This document shows positions 1-4,831 of a DNA stretch of 5,179 nt, piece by piece. The DNA lies in the NCBI GenBank assembly GCA_026389695.1, contig JAPLHI010000003.1, positions 1-5,179 of the forward strand. Reading direction: 5' to 3'. Source of the DNA: Chloroflexota bacterium (GTDB lineage Bacteria; Chloroflexota; Dehalococcoidia; GIF9; UBA5629). Numbering within the stretch: position 1 is the first letter of the stretch; each line of letters opens with the position of its first letter. The notes below the pieces were generated by a model. That model made no database searches, had not been told where the DNA came from, and was given only the letters and a program-made list of their open reading frames with translations. The position numbers and the translations under genes are program-made.

Positions 1-142
1 GGGCAGTTTTATGTAACGCTATAATGGGGCCAAATGCTACCAGCGAGAGGAAAAGCACAATTCCCAGCACAACAAGCACAAAGCGTGTACCGAATGTCAA
101 TTTTGATGGACGTTTACAGTAGCTGACAATTGAATTCTTCAA
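1..142 (-). CDS. N-terminal part of a membrane protein of unknown function
   Basis: Only the first 47 codons are present; the rest lies beyond the left edge. The start is a TTG at 140-142, chosen because a strong Shine-Dalgarno GGGAGG (complement of 150-155) sits 7 bases upstream and no ATG or GTG is nearby. The frame is open to the edge. The visible protein has a short, basic N-terminus (KNSIVSYCKRPSK) followed by one strongly hydrophobic helix at about residues 20-43, so it is either membrane anchored or exported with an uncleaved signal. This arrangement is common in sensor kinases, chemoreceptors and other anchored proteins, but no family can be named from this piece. It reads away from the ssrA scar at 461-488. 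The gene is well supported by the start signals and the helix; its function is unknown. Confidence 0.6.
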   Translation of the reverse strand, partial: MKNSIVSYCKRPSKLTFGTRFVLVVLGIVLFLSLVAFGPIIALHKTA

Positions 143-155
143 GAGGATACCTCCC

Positions 156-180
156 TTGTCAAATAAATTTGTTTGTCAAA
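156..180. repeat. Direct repeat TTGTCAAA x2, 17-base period
   Basis: TTGTCAAA occurs at 156-163 and again at 173-180, separated by an AT-rich spacer. The pair sits directly upstream of the ribosome binding site of the left-edge membrane gene. On the minus strand each copy reads TTTGACAA and so resembles a -35 box, but no -10 box lies at the right distance. A double operator for the left-edge gene is possible; no function can be assigned. Confidence 0.4.
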
Positions 181-192
181 AGTAACGGTATT

Positions 193-269
193 GTGCACTG
201 TGTGTTAGGCGAAGATACTGATAGAAGCATGGAGGAGAGAATACAATCAAATACGAACACATAGTGCAC
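193..269. repeat. Imperfect 14-bp inverted repeat, arms 49 bases apart
   Basis: The left arm GTGCACTGTGTGTT (193-206) and right arm AACACATAGTGCAC (256-269) are reverse complements at 13 of 14 positions. Each arm contains the self-complementary core GTGCAC. The 49-base interval is too long for a terminator and shows no reading frame. The repeat lies in the gene-free stretch between the left-edge gene and the ssrA-like block, where recombinase or regulator binding sites would be plausible. That role is inference only. Confidence 0.5.
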
Positions 270-418
270 TTAACTACCGACTGCCTCTATTTCAACTGAT
301 GCTTAAATTTTACTCCCAAGTAACTGGCCTTATCAATGTAATAATATCCGATTGATCTTAGTCAAAAGATCATTTATCGTGTCGGCTGTATTGTTTATAA
401 AGGCAAAAGGAGGATAAA

Positions 419-592
419 ATGAATCAATTGCGTTCGAGGTCAATGTGCAGTCAAAAAGTCAGGGATTCGACTCCCCTCATCTCCACCAAACAATCCTCTG
501 AAGCTAAATCAAATCCTGATTACCTTTCTATTCGTACAAATTCACAAGCGTCATTACCTGTTCCATTATACCGTTTGATTGAATCTGACTAG
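419..592 (+). CDS. 57-codon reading frame with a strong RBS crossing the ssrA-like block
   Basis: An ATG at 419 is preceded by AAAGGAGG (406-413) with 5 bases between, an almost ideal ribosome binding site, and the frame runs 57 codons to a TAG at 590-592. The predicted peptide is rich in Ser and Pro, starts MNQLRSRSMCSQ, and has no membrane segment, recognisable motif or family. Codons 15-24 translate the tmRNA-like 3' end, so that part of the protein cannot be ancestral coding sequence. The last bases overlap the stop of the CsbD gene on the other strand. Two readings are possible: a short gene of recent origin, or a genuine start signal whose original gene body was replaced when an element recombined at the att-like block. 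The start signal is real-looking; evidence for a functional protein is weak. Confidence 0.3.
   Translation: MNQLRSRSMCSQKVRDSTPLISTKQSSEAKSNPDYLSIRTNSQASLPVPLYRLIESD
461..488 (+). other. tmRNA (ssrA) 3'-end fragment, probable attachment site or integration scar
   Basis: The block reads as the end of a tmRNA: T-loop TTCGACT (466-472) inside a 5-base stem (AGGGA 461-465 with CCCCT 473-477), then the acceptor 3' strand CATCTCC (478-484), discriminator A and CCA (486-488). The ending CATCTCCACCA is typical of tmRNAs. The stem has an A-C mismatch at the normally invariant pair next to the loop (A465 with C473). No acceptor 5' strand, tag reading frame or pseudoknots lie upstream, so it is not a complete gene. 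Known biology: ssrA 3' ends are frequent targets of tyrosine and other site-specific recombinases, and integration leaves duplicated 3' ends. A chance match or a decayed tRNA 3' end is the alternative. Confidence 0.6.
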
Positions 593-771
593 TCTCCTAT
601 TGCTTTTTTGATATTTCTTTTAGCCTTGCCGAACTCTTCCTGCACTTTTCCGGCTGCCTGCTCCGCTTTACCTTTGATTTCCTGTGATTTATTGCCGGTT
701 AATTTACCGGACTCTTCCCTGACTTTGCCCTTGATCTGTTTCCATTTTCCTTTAGGTATATTATCAGCCAT
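589..771 (-). CDS. CsbD-family stress protein
   Basis: This 60-residue, very hydrophilic, Lys/Glu/Gly-rich protein covers the whole CsbD domain (about residues 6-57). It has the family pattern of W10 followed by repeated GK units: KGKWKQIKGKV, GKLTG, KGKAEQAAGKVQ and FGKAK. CsbD-like proteins are small, cytoplasmic, predicted helical proteins; the Bacillus member is a general-stress gene, and the molecular role is not established. The start is the ATG at 769-771, with AGGAGG (complement of 782-787) about 10 bases upstream, or AGGAGGT with 7 between. A GTG at 778-780 is in frame but abuts that ribosome binding site and cannot be the start. It is a single gene, convergent with the short frame at 419-592 and divergent from the membrane gene at 1136. 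No sigma-B-type promoter was recognised. Confidence 0.9.
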   Translation of the reverse strand: MADNIPKGKWKQIKGKVREESGKLTGNKSQEIKGKAEQAAGKVQEEFGKAKRNIKKAIGD

Positions 772-781
772 GGATACCACC

Positions 782-787
782 TCCTAT
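782..787 (-). promoter_or_regulatory. Ribosome binding site deciding the CsbD start
   Basis: On the minus strand this region reads AGGAGGTGG before TATCC-ATG. Its distance fits the ATG at 769-771 and excludes the upstream in-frame GTG at 778-780, which touches the site itself. Confidence 0.7.
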
Positions 788-1084
788 AATTACTATTAAA
801 TAAATACTAGCAGAGTGAACATGTAAAAGTAATATAATCGAGGCACGATATGTTAAATAGTTATGATATTGGTAGCGTCACCGGTGAATAGGTCGTGAAA
901 TAAAGGGATGGGGTAGGTTAAGAGTCGGTTCTTTTTACTGAGATTCGGTGGTAATTAAAGGGAAAACTGAGGACATAATTAGGGATGCGATGGATTGGGC
1001 GTACGGCTATGAATTATACATAGATAACTAACCCTTTCCCGAGACTAAACCAATTCGCATACATATCTTCATAATTGACCTAAG
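788..1084. other. Intergenic region between divergent genes
   Basis: This AT-rich stretch separates the divergent CsbD and two-helix membrane protein genes. It contains a perfect 10-bp palindrome TCACCGGTGA (878-887), a possible regulator site, and no recognisable RNA gene. A 27-codon GTG frame (948-1031) has no convincing ribosome binding site. No clear terminator or second promoter was seen. Confidence 0.5.
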
Positions 1085-1093
1085 TGCTATAAT
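1085..1093 (+). promoter_or_regulatory. Extended -10 promoter
   Basis: TGCTATAAT is a perfect extended -10 element (TGn plus the consensus TATAAT at 1088-1093). No good -35 lies at 17 bases, as expected for extended -10 promoters. Transcription should begin near 1097-1101. This places the ATG at 1094 at or before the start point and favours the ATG at 1136 as the translation start. Confidence 0.6.
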
Positions 1094-1135
1094 ATGAATT
1101 TGCATGAGTTGATACTGCTCATTGCGATATCGAAG

Positions 1136-1639
1136 ATGAACAACTATATTGACCGTTTATTTAAAAAGTTTAAACAGAAGGGTGAGCAATATGGCACGGT
1201 CTTTTTCCTGTTGGGATTATATTTGCTGGCGGCGCTAATAGTACTTAACATAGCGGACGCTATTATTTATTATATATGGAACTCCGATATAATTAGCAGT
1301 ACCACAAACTCTTTCCTTGTATCGTTAGCCTTGGCTCTACTGTCTCTTGGATTGGGTAGTATAGCAATTGGAATGGCAACAAAATTTAATAAAGTATACA
1401 CTGATGTTTTAGAGAGATTAGACAGTAACGTGAAAAAGTTGCCATATATATTGGCTGATGAAGTGACTCCGCCAACTCAGCAGCCCGTCTTATTGGATGA
1501 AACTAAAGCCTATAACAAAGAAGCGGCACAAAAAAGGTTAGACGACGATACTAAACAAGTAGGTTATGTACGTGGTGAATTGTATGAGGCAGAGAAGGGT
1601 AAATGGGCAATTCATTGGGGTGGTAAGTATCCTTTATAA
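1136..1639 (+). CDS. Two-helix membrane protein of unknown function
   Basis: The 167-residue protein starts MNNYIDRLFKKFKQKGEQYG, a basic amphipathic N-terminus, then has two hydrophobic helices (about 20-48 and 59-81, the second rich in Leu, Ala and Gly). An 86-residue hydrophilic tail follows: a charged, helix-prone segment (82-105), a Pro/Gln linker near 111-118, and a compact end with GYVRGELY and WAIHWGGKYPL. Helix-pair topology with basic N-terminus would place both ends in the cytoplasm. An upstream in-frame ATG at 1094 would add 14 residues, but it lies immediately next to the -10 box; TTG codons at 1100 and 1109 are less likely. The ribosome binding site at 1136 is weak. I recognise no family; the aromatic, Gly-rich C-terminus looks like a conserved small domain. 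The gene converges on the deacetylase-like gene 21 bases away. Confidence 0.75.
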   Translation: MNNYIDRLFKKFKQKGEQYGTVFFLLGLYLLAALIVLNIADAIIYYIWNSDIISSTTNSFLVSLALALLSLGLGSIAIGMATKFNKVYTDVLERLDSNVKKLPYILADEVTPPTQQPVLLDETKAYNKEAAQKRLDDDTKQVGYVRGELYEAEKGKWAIHWGGKYPL

Positions 1640-1652
1640 TAACAAATTATTA
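1637..1652. repeat. Short AT-only inverted repeat between convergent genes
   Basis: TAATAA (1637-1642) and TTATTA (1647-1652) can pair around CAAA. The stem overlaps the stop codon of the plus-strand gene and lies 8 bases past the minus-strand stop. It has no G-C pairs and only short T-runs, so it is at best a weak bidirectional terminator. Confidence 0.25.
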
Positions 1653-1660
1653 CTCAGCGG

Positions 1661-3541
1661 CTACCTTGCAGGATACGTATATTTATACCATGCTTCATAA
1701 GTCGTGATGGTACCAATACCACTGCACCACTTGATTATAGGTTCAATACTGGCTAACTTGACCATATCAGTTTTGCCGTCCTTGTCTATAAATTCATCCG
1801 GATGTAATGAGACTGCTGCAACGCCGATCCGGTGTAATGTGCTGCAGAGCGAAGTGCTGAAGTCATTATAGACCATAGCTTCATCCCATGCTTCATAATA
1901 CTTGCAGTAATCAGGAATGCTGGCCGGTTGGCTGATATTTATAACGTCTCCCCAGTGCCCACCTACGAAATTAGTCTGGTTGCAGCTTACCACAGTTTCC
2001 GGTATCTCGTCACCGTAGAGTTCTTCCTGGGATACGTCCTGATCAGAAACCCAGCTACACACGTCTTCAGCCGTGGGAATCCTGCACATACCCCGGGGAT
2101 CCGGTCTACCGAAATAATCCACTGACTCGGCAGAGGGATGCGGTTCAATGGAAAAGTGGGTAGCGAAGATCTTGAAACCGGCATCAGCAACTGCACGGTA
2201 ACCGCCTTCATCGTAAAAATCGGTTGGAACAGTAAAAGCCACCGGGTTAAACCCGTAGTACATGGAATATAAGCCGCTAGCCCTGGCCAGCCTTGACCTT
2301 ACTTCAGTATAAGTAGAACCCGATTGAGCGATAACAAGCTGGCAGGGCGTCCAATCGTAGCCATGAACGCTGATGCCCACCACTACTTTATCTGCGTACG
2401 CTTTATCCCAGGGCAATTCGTATGTCGGTCCACCGCTGGCAAACGCAACCACACCGAGGTCCAGCGGGACGCCATTTCTCTCAAACATCTTGATTATTTC
2501 GATATCCACATCCTCGTGCCATCCCTTTGATACATCATCTAACCTGAAGATGATGGCTGGCCCTCCATTGTATTTGGGCATGGTCCTCTGGCTAACAGCC
2601 GGGACTTGCACTAACCACCCTGTGGCATACCTGTACCAACTCTGGAAAGTTGTTATTTCACCCACTCCCTGGCAGGATTTTACTAATTTGGCCAATTGAG
2701 TGAGTTTGACTGGGTCGGCGTTGTTGTCCTGGCCGGCAATGGCGGCTGGTTGGATCTCGATTACGGCTGCTCCGAAATCCTGCAGGCTCTGCTGGATGGA
2801 TACCAGCAGACTTTTATCGTCATAGCTGATAGCCGGTATATTCTGTTGCTTGCCATCATAACTGACATCACCCGTGATAGGAAACCTGCATAACCCGTTT
2901 TCATCACGGGAACCCTGCCAGTTCACGGGTTGGAGCAACGGTTTGAGTCCGGCAAAATAATTAAGGGCAACGATTTTTAATCCGGCTTCCTGCAAGGCTC
3001 CATAATTGGACTGGTTGTAATCTTCTGCAGACATTATGCAGGTTGCCGGCATATAACCAAGGCTGGTTTTCAGGAGGTTAAGCGAATTCTTAATGGAGGA
3101 CACAAGGTCGCTATACAAAGGTGATTTTGTTGTTGTGCCTTCAAGCAGCCAGAGGTTAAGCGAATCAAACCCCCGGCCATCAAGGCTGACATCAATGATG
3201 CCTGCATCAACATAGCTTGCCAGATAACTGAAATCCACCTGTGTTTTATCCCTGTTAAGCGGGCTGACAGCCACTTCCAGGGGAACGCTATTTTCGGCGA
3301 AAAGCCGCATGATTTTCTCTGAGGTTCCCCTGTTATTTGGGTCAGCAGCCTGGTTCAATATGAAGATGATAGCCCCGCGGCTACCCGTATATAGCGGAGT
3401 GTCCAGCTTCCTTGTACGTGCAGGTTGCGGGTTAATATTATCGGTAATGCTGGTTTTATCCTGTGCAGGGATACTGGCACAGGCCAGGCTGATGCACAGC
3501 AATATGGAAGCAATCAGGCTGCGGGCATATATTGAGGTCAT
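1661..3541 (-). CDS. Exported tandem polysaccharide-deacetylase-like (NodB-fold) protein, first domain degenerate
   Basis: The 626-residue protein begins with a signal peptide (hydrophobic stretch about 8-24; C21 could be a lipobox-like cysteine, or cleavage may follow A26). Two homologous domains follow, about 50-307 and 324-623, sharing the order AIIF...VPL...DAG/NAG-like strand...CR-P...GxGTITT/GEITT-xxWYxY. The C-terminal copy has the metal-site style motifs of NodB/DUF2334-type deacetylases: RLDD (D335, D336), SVHGYDW (H393) and SLHPDEF (H580). The N-terminal copy aligns but reads ILNQ (63-64), SLDGRG (D121 in place of His) and EIQP (Q264 in place of His), so it is probably non-catalytic. 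Likely role: removal of acyl groups from an extracytoplasmic glycan, or glycan binding; substrate unknown. The ATG at 3539-3541 has AGGAG (complement of 3546-3550) 4 bases upstream. It appears to be transcribed alone. Confidence 0.75.
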   Translation of the reverse strand: MTSIYARSLIASILLCISLACASIPAQDKTSITDNINPQPARTRKLDTPLYTGSRGAIIFILNQAADPNNRGTSEKIMRLFAENSVPLEVAVSPLNRDKTQVDFSYLASYVDAGIIDVSLDGRGFDSLNLWLLEGTTTKSPLYSDLVSSIKNSLNLLKTSLGYMPATCIMSAEDYNQSNYGALQEAGLKIVALNYFAGLKPLLQPVNWQGSRDENGLCRFPITGDVSYDGKQQNIPAISYDDKSLLVSIQQSLQDFGAAVIEIQPAAIAGQDNNADPVKLTQLAKLVKSCQGVGEITTFQSWYRYATGWLVQVPAVSQRTMPKYNGGPAIIFRLDDVSKGWHEDVDIEIIKMFERNGVPLDLGVVAFASGGPTYELPWDKAYADKVVVGISVHGYDWTPCQLVIAQSGSTYTEVRSRLARASGLYSMYYGFNPVAFTVPTDFYDEGGYRAVADAGFKIFATHFSIEPHPSAESVDYFGRPDPRGMCRIPTAEDVCSWVSDQDVSQEELYGDEIPETVVSCNQTNFVGGHWGDVINISQPASIPDYCKYYEAWDEAMVYNDFSTSLCSTLHRIGVAAVSLHPDEFIDKDGKTDMVKLASIEPIIKWCSGIGTITTYEAWYKYTYPAR

Positions 3542-3545
3542 ATCA

Positions 3546-3550
3546 CTCCT
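3546..3550 (-). promoter_or_regulatory. Ribosome binding site of the tandem deacetylase-like gene
   Basis: Minus-strand AGGAG is separated from the ATG by TGAT, a short but workable spacing. It supports the start that includes the full signal peptide. Confidence 0.6.
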
Positions 3551-3588
3551 GTGTAATATTAATGCCTGGGTAGCAAAATCGTCAATTA

Positions 3589-3807
3589 TTGATTAATTTA
3601 TCCTCGCTCACGTCTTTCGCTGCTACACTGGAAATGCTGGGGTTCTTTTTCGCGGGGATCATTCCGGAACTGTCCGACGGTGATGTGCTTCACCTGCAAT
3701 ATCTTAATAACTCGTATGTAGATAAAGAAAACATTCACACTGCCTCAGATTTTGGAAAACACCTGTGGGGAAAGAAACGATTTTCCCGCTCTCAAGGCAT
3801 TGCTTAA
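3589..3807 (+). pseudogene. C-terminal remnant of a GNAT/histidine-kinase-like ATP-binding protein
   Basis: A 72-codon open frame (TTG at 3589, open back to 3574, no ribosome binding site) encodes a stretch very like the C-terminal end of large proteins that join a histidine-kinase-type ATPase domain to a GNAT-like domain. The recognisable part is LEMLGFFFAGIIPEL, then GDVLHLQYLNN, then a VDxxxI...ASDFGK segment, matching the family order of LGFFFAG-I/L-P, GD-L-LQYLNN and a D-Y-I...FGKEL tail. Everything N-terminal to this is missing: upstream lies only the start region of the deacetylase-like gene on the other strand. The last 15 residues no longer look like the family, suggesting decay or a frameshift. 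The stop overlaps the NTase stop codon by three bases. Family recognition is from memory of the pattern; a short functional gene is unlikely. Confidence 0.5.
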
Positions 3808-4370
3808 ATTCTTGATTCACTGGCGACTCTCTCCCACAGAACGATGCCCCGCTCTACTTCCTCAATAAAGGCTTGCTCCGGTCCCTTCGCCTCCAGTAAT
3901 TCAACGGGGGTTTTAGCTACTACCTGAATATGAAGGTCTTCAAATCCCTGAGGGAATTTGAAATTGCTGATCGCTTTCAAGACTCTATCCTTATTAGTAG
4001 ATACAACAAATAAATCCACATCGCTCCCAGACGTGTCCGTTCCCTGGGCACAGCTACCATAAAGGATTACCCGGTTAGATACATTCTTCAGTCCTTCTAC
4101 CAGAGGTTCAATTAGCATCAAATTTACCAGTTTCTTAAACTCGATGATGATTGGGTCAGAGGGGTAAACAGAGTAGAAGCACATTTTCCCCTCTTGCCTC
4201 CGCTTAATAGCACCGGCGGAATATAATTCGTTAAGGGCACGGTTGGCGGAGCCATAACCTATGCCAATCCTTCGGGCGATTTGCCTTTCATAGAATTCCT
4301 TATCAGAGAACTTGGCAAGGAAGCTGAGAACCCTCTGGTTCACTGTAAAAATAATATAGGCGTTAAACAT
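3804..4370 (-). CDS. Winged-helix / MNT-type nucleotidyltransferase protein
   Basis: The 188-residue protein has an N-terminal winged-helix DNA-binding domain (about 10-68; recognition region ERQIARRIGIGYGSANRALN, wing GAIKRRQEGKMCFYSV) joined by a helix to a minimal nucleotidyltransferase domain (about 98-180). The NTase signature is clear: YGSCAQGTDTSGSDVDLFVV, with G105-S106 and D117/D119. The third catalytic carboxylate usual in active enzymes is not obvious: the following strand reads LHIQVV. Such proteins are related to MNT antitoxins, which AMPylate HEPN toxins, and to HTH-NTases of archaea and Chloroflexota. No HEPN partner is next to it: one side holds a gene remnant and the other a DUF5652 gene. 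Start ATG at 4368-4370 with GGAG (complement of 4380-4383) 9 bases upstream, and a promoter further up. Function as regulator or nucleotide-transferring enzyme is open. Confidence 0.85.
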   Translation of the reverse strand: MFNAYIIFTVNQRVLSFLAKFSDKEFYERQIARRIGIGYGSANRALNELYSAGAIKRRQEGKMCFYSVYPSDPIIIEFKKLVNLMLIEPLVEGLKNVSNRVILYGSCAQGTDTSGSDVDLFVVSTNKDRVLKAISNFKFPQGFEDLHIQVVAKTPVELLEAKGPEQAFIEEVERGIVLWERVASESRI

Positions 4371-4402
4371 TTAATATTGCTCCAATGAAGGAGTATATGC
4401 TC

Positions 4403-4431
4403 ATTATAGGGAGTATCTTGAGCAAAAGCAA
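4403..4431 (-). promoter_or_regulatory. Sigma-70-type promoter for the winged-helix/NTase gene
   Basis: On the minus strand a consensus TATAAT (complement of 4403-4408) lies 17 bases after TTGCTT (complement of 4426-4431). Transcription would start near 4396, giving a leader of about 26 bases that contains the GGAG ribosome binding site. The -10 is perfect, the -35 matches only the TTG part. Confidence 0.55.
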
Positions 4432-4508
4432 TCCCCAACGGTGATAACAAGCTTAGCCGCGATCGAAACCGGTGTTAGACAGACGGTAGATTAAAAAGCA
4501 GAGTGAGT

Positions 4509-4724
4509 TTATGAAGCCTGCTTCTTCTTCTTGCTGAAGCCAAAAATGTATATAATCTCCAGAATCGCCAGGGTGTTGACAATTAATAAGACTACAAACC
4601 ACGCAGTGTGACCGTTCCGGGCCGATCTCCACAGTGCTACACCTTTCCAGGGTAAAGTCCATGCCAGGGATACAAGTATTAATATTGTCATCCACATGTC
4701 GGGCGTTGAAGTTAAAGGTTCCAT
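4509..4724 (-). CDS. DUF5652-like small membrane protein
   Basis: This 71-residue protein has a short polar N-terminus, a first hydrophobic helix (about 10-25), the segment WKGVALWRSARNGHTAWF (26-43), a second helix (about 41-62) with VNTLAILEIIYIF, and a basic tail SKKKKQAS. The pattern WKG-ALW-AARNG-WF followed by NTL-ILEIIYIF is that of the DUF5652 / phospholipase-D N-terminal-like small membrane proteins, whose function is unknown. Two helices with the RSARNG loop between them and a Lys-rich end suggest the C-terminus is cytoplasmic. ATG at 4722-4724 with AGGTG (complement of 4729-4733) 4 bases upstream decides the start. A longer overlapping frame (4453-4731) on the same strand lacks this signal and any family resemblance. 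The gene is divergent from the DUF1003 gene. Confidence 0.8.
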   Translation of the reverse strand: MEPLTSTPDMWMTILILVSLAWTLPWKGVALWRSARNGHTAWFVVLLIVNTLAILEIIYIFGFSKKKKQAS

Positions 4725-4741
4725 TTTTCACCTACACTTGT

Positions 4742-4769
4742 ATATTATTTTTATGACGCCGTCAGGCAA
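4742..4769 (-). promoter_or_regulatory. Candidate promoter for the DUF5652-like gene, with palindrome in the spacer
   Basis: Minus-strand TTGCCT (complement of 4764-4769) and TAATAT (complement of 4742-4747) are 16 bases apart. The predicted start near 4735 leaves a very short leader that still includes the AGGTG site. The spacer holds the dyad TGACGCCGTCA (4754-4764), which could be an operator. The match is moderate. Confidence 0.4.
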
Positions 4770-4819
4770 CTTCTTTTTATCCGCGTTCGAATCCGATGGC
4801 TTTGGATTTTTACTAATAG

Positions 4820-4825
4820 TATAAT
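4820..4825 (+). promoter_or_regulatory. -10 element of a probable leaderless transcript
   Basis: A perfect TATAAT lies 6 bases before the ATG of the DUF1003 gene, so the usual start point coincides with the A of that ATG. No Shine-Dalgarno sequence lies upstream of the ATG. The -35 region is poor. This is the expected layout of a leaderless mRNA. Confidence 0.5.
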
Positions 4826-4831
4826 TTAAAT

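Larger units (their letters stand above)
143..418. other. Gene-free stretch with repeats
   Basis: No convincing coding frame was seen on either strand. The stretch holds the TTGTCAAA direct repeat, the GTGCAC inverted repeat and a short hairpin at 353-372 (TGATCTT and AAGATCA around a 6-base loop). The hairpin is AT-rich with no following T-run, so it is not a clear terminator. A weak -10-like TATAAA lies at 396-401, but its predicted start point would fall inside the ribosome binding site at 406-413, so it is not called as a promoter. Confidence 0.5.

Noticed and set aside
353..372. TGATCTT/AAGATCA hairpin as a rho-independent terminator
   Set aside because: The stem is AT-rich, the T-run is short and no plus-strand gene ends upstream within the window; it is noted only as a short hairpin.
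409..488. Possible complete tRNA of about 80 bases ending in CCA
   Set aside because: GGAGGAT pairs only partly with CATCTCC, and there is no D-arm with a GG loop and no anticodon arm. Only the T-arm and acceptor end are tRNA-like.
948..1031. 27-codon GTG frame (VIKGKTEDIIRDAMDWAYGY...)
   Set aside because: It has no convincing ribosome binding site, no recognised motif and very short length; it could be a protein remnant but cannot be supported.
3309..3596. Plus-strand frame opposite the start of the deacetylase-like gene
   Set aside because: It is the mirror of the signal-peptide region of a well-supported gene and has no start signals; the other frames at 1928-2893 are rejected for the same reason.
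3768..3787. GGGAAA/TTTCCC hairpin downstream of the NTase gene as a terminator
   Set aside because: The stem is only six pairs with an 8-base loop and no T-run follows on either strand.
4453..4731. Longer minus-strand frame overlapping the DUF5652-like gene
   Set aside because: It is out of frame with the recognisable protein, lacks the ribosome binding site spacing and has no domain-like composition.
4781..4800. GTTCGAATC resembling a tRNA T-loop
   Set aside because: The flanking bases do not form a T-stem and no acceptor or CCA end follows.
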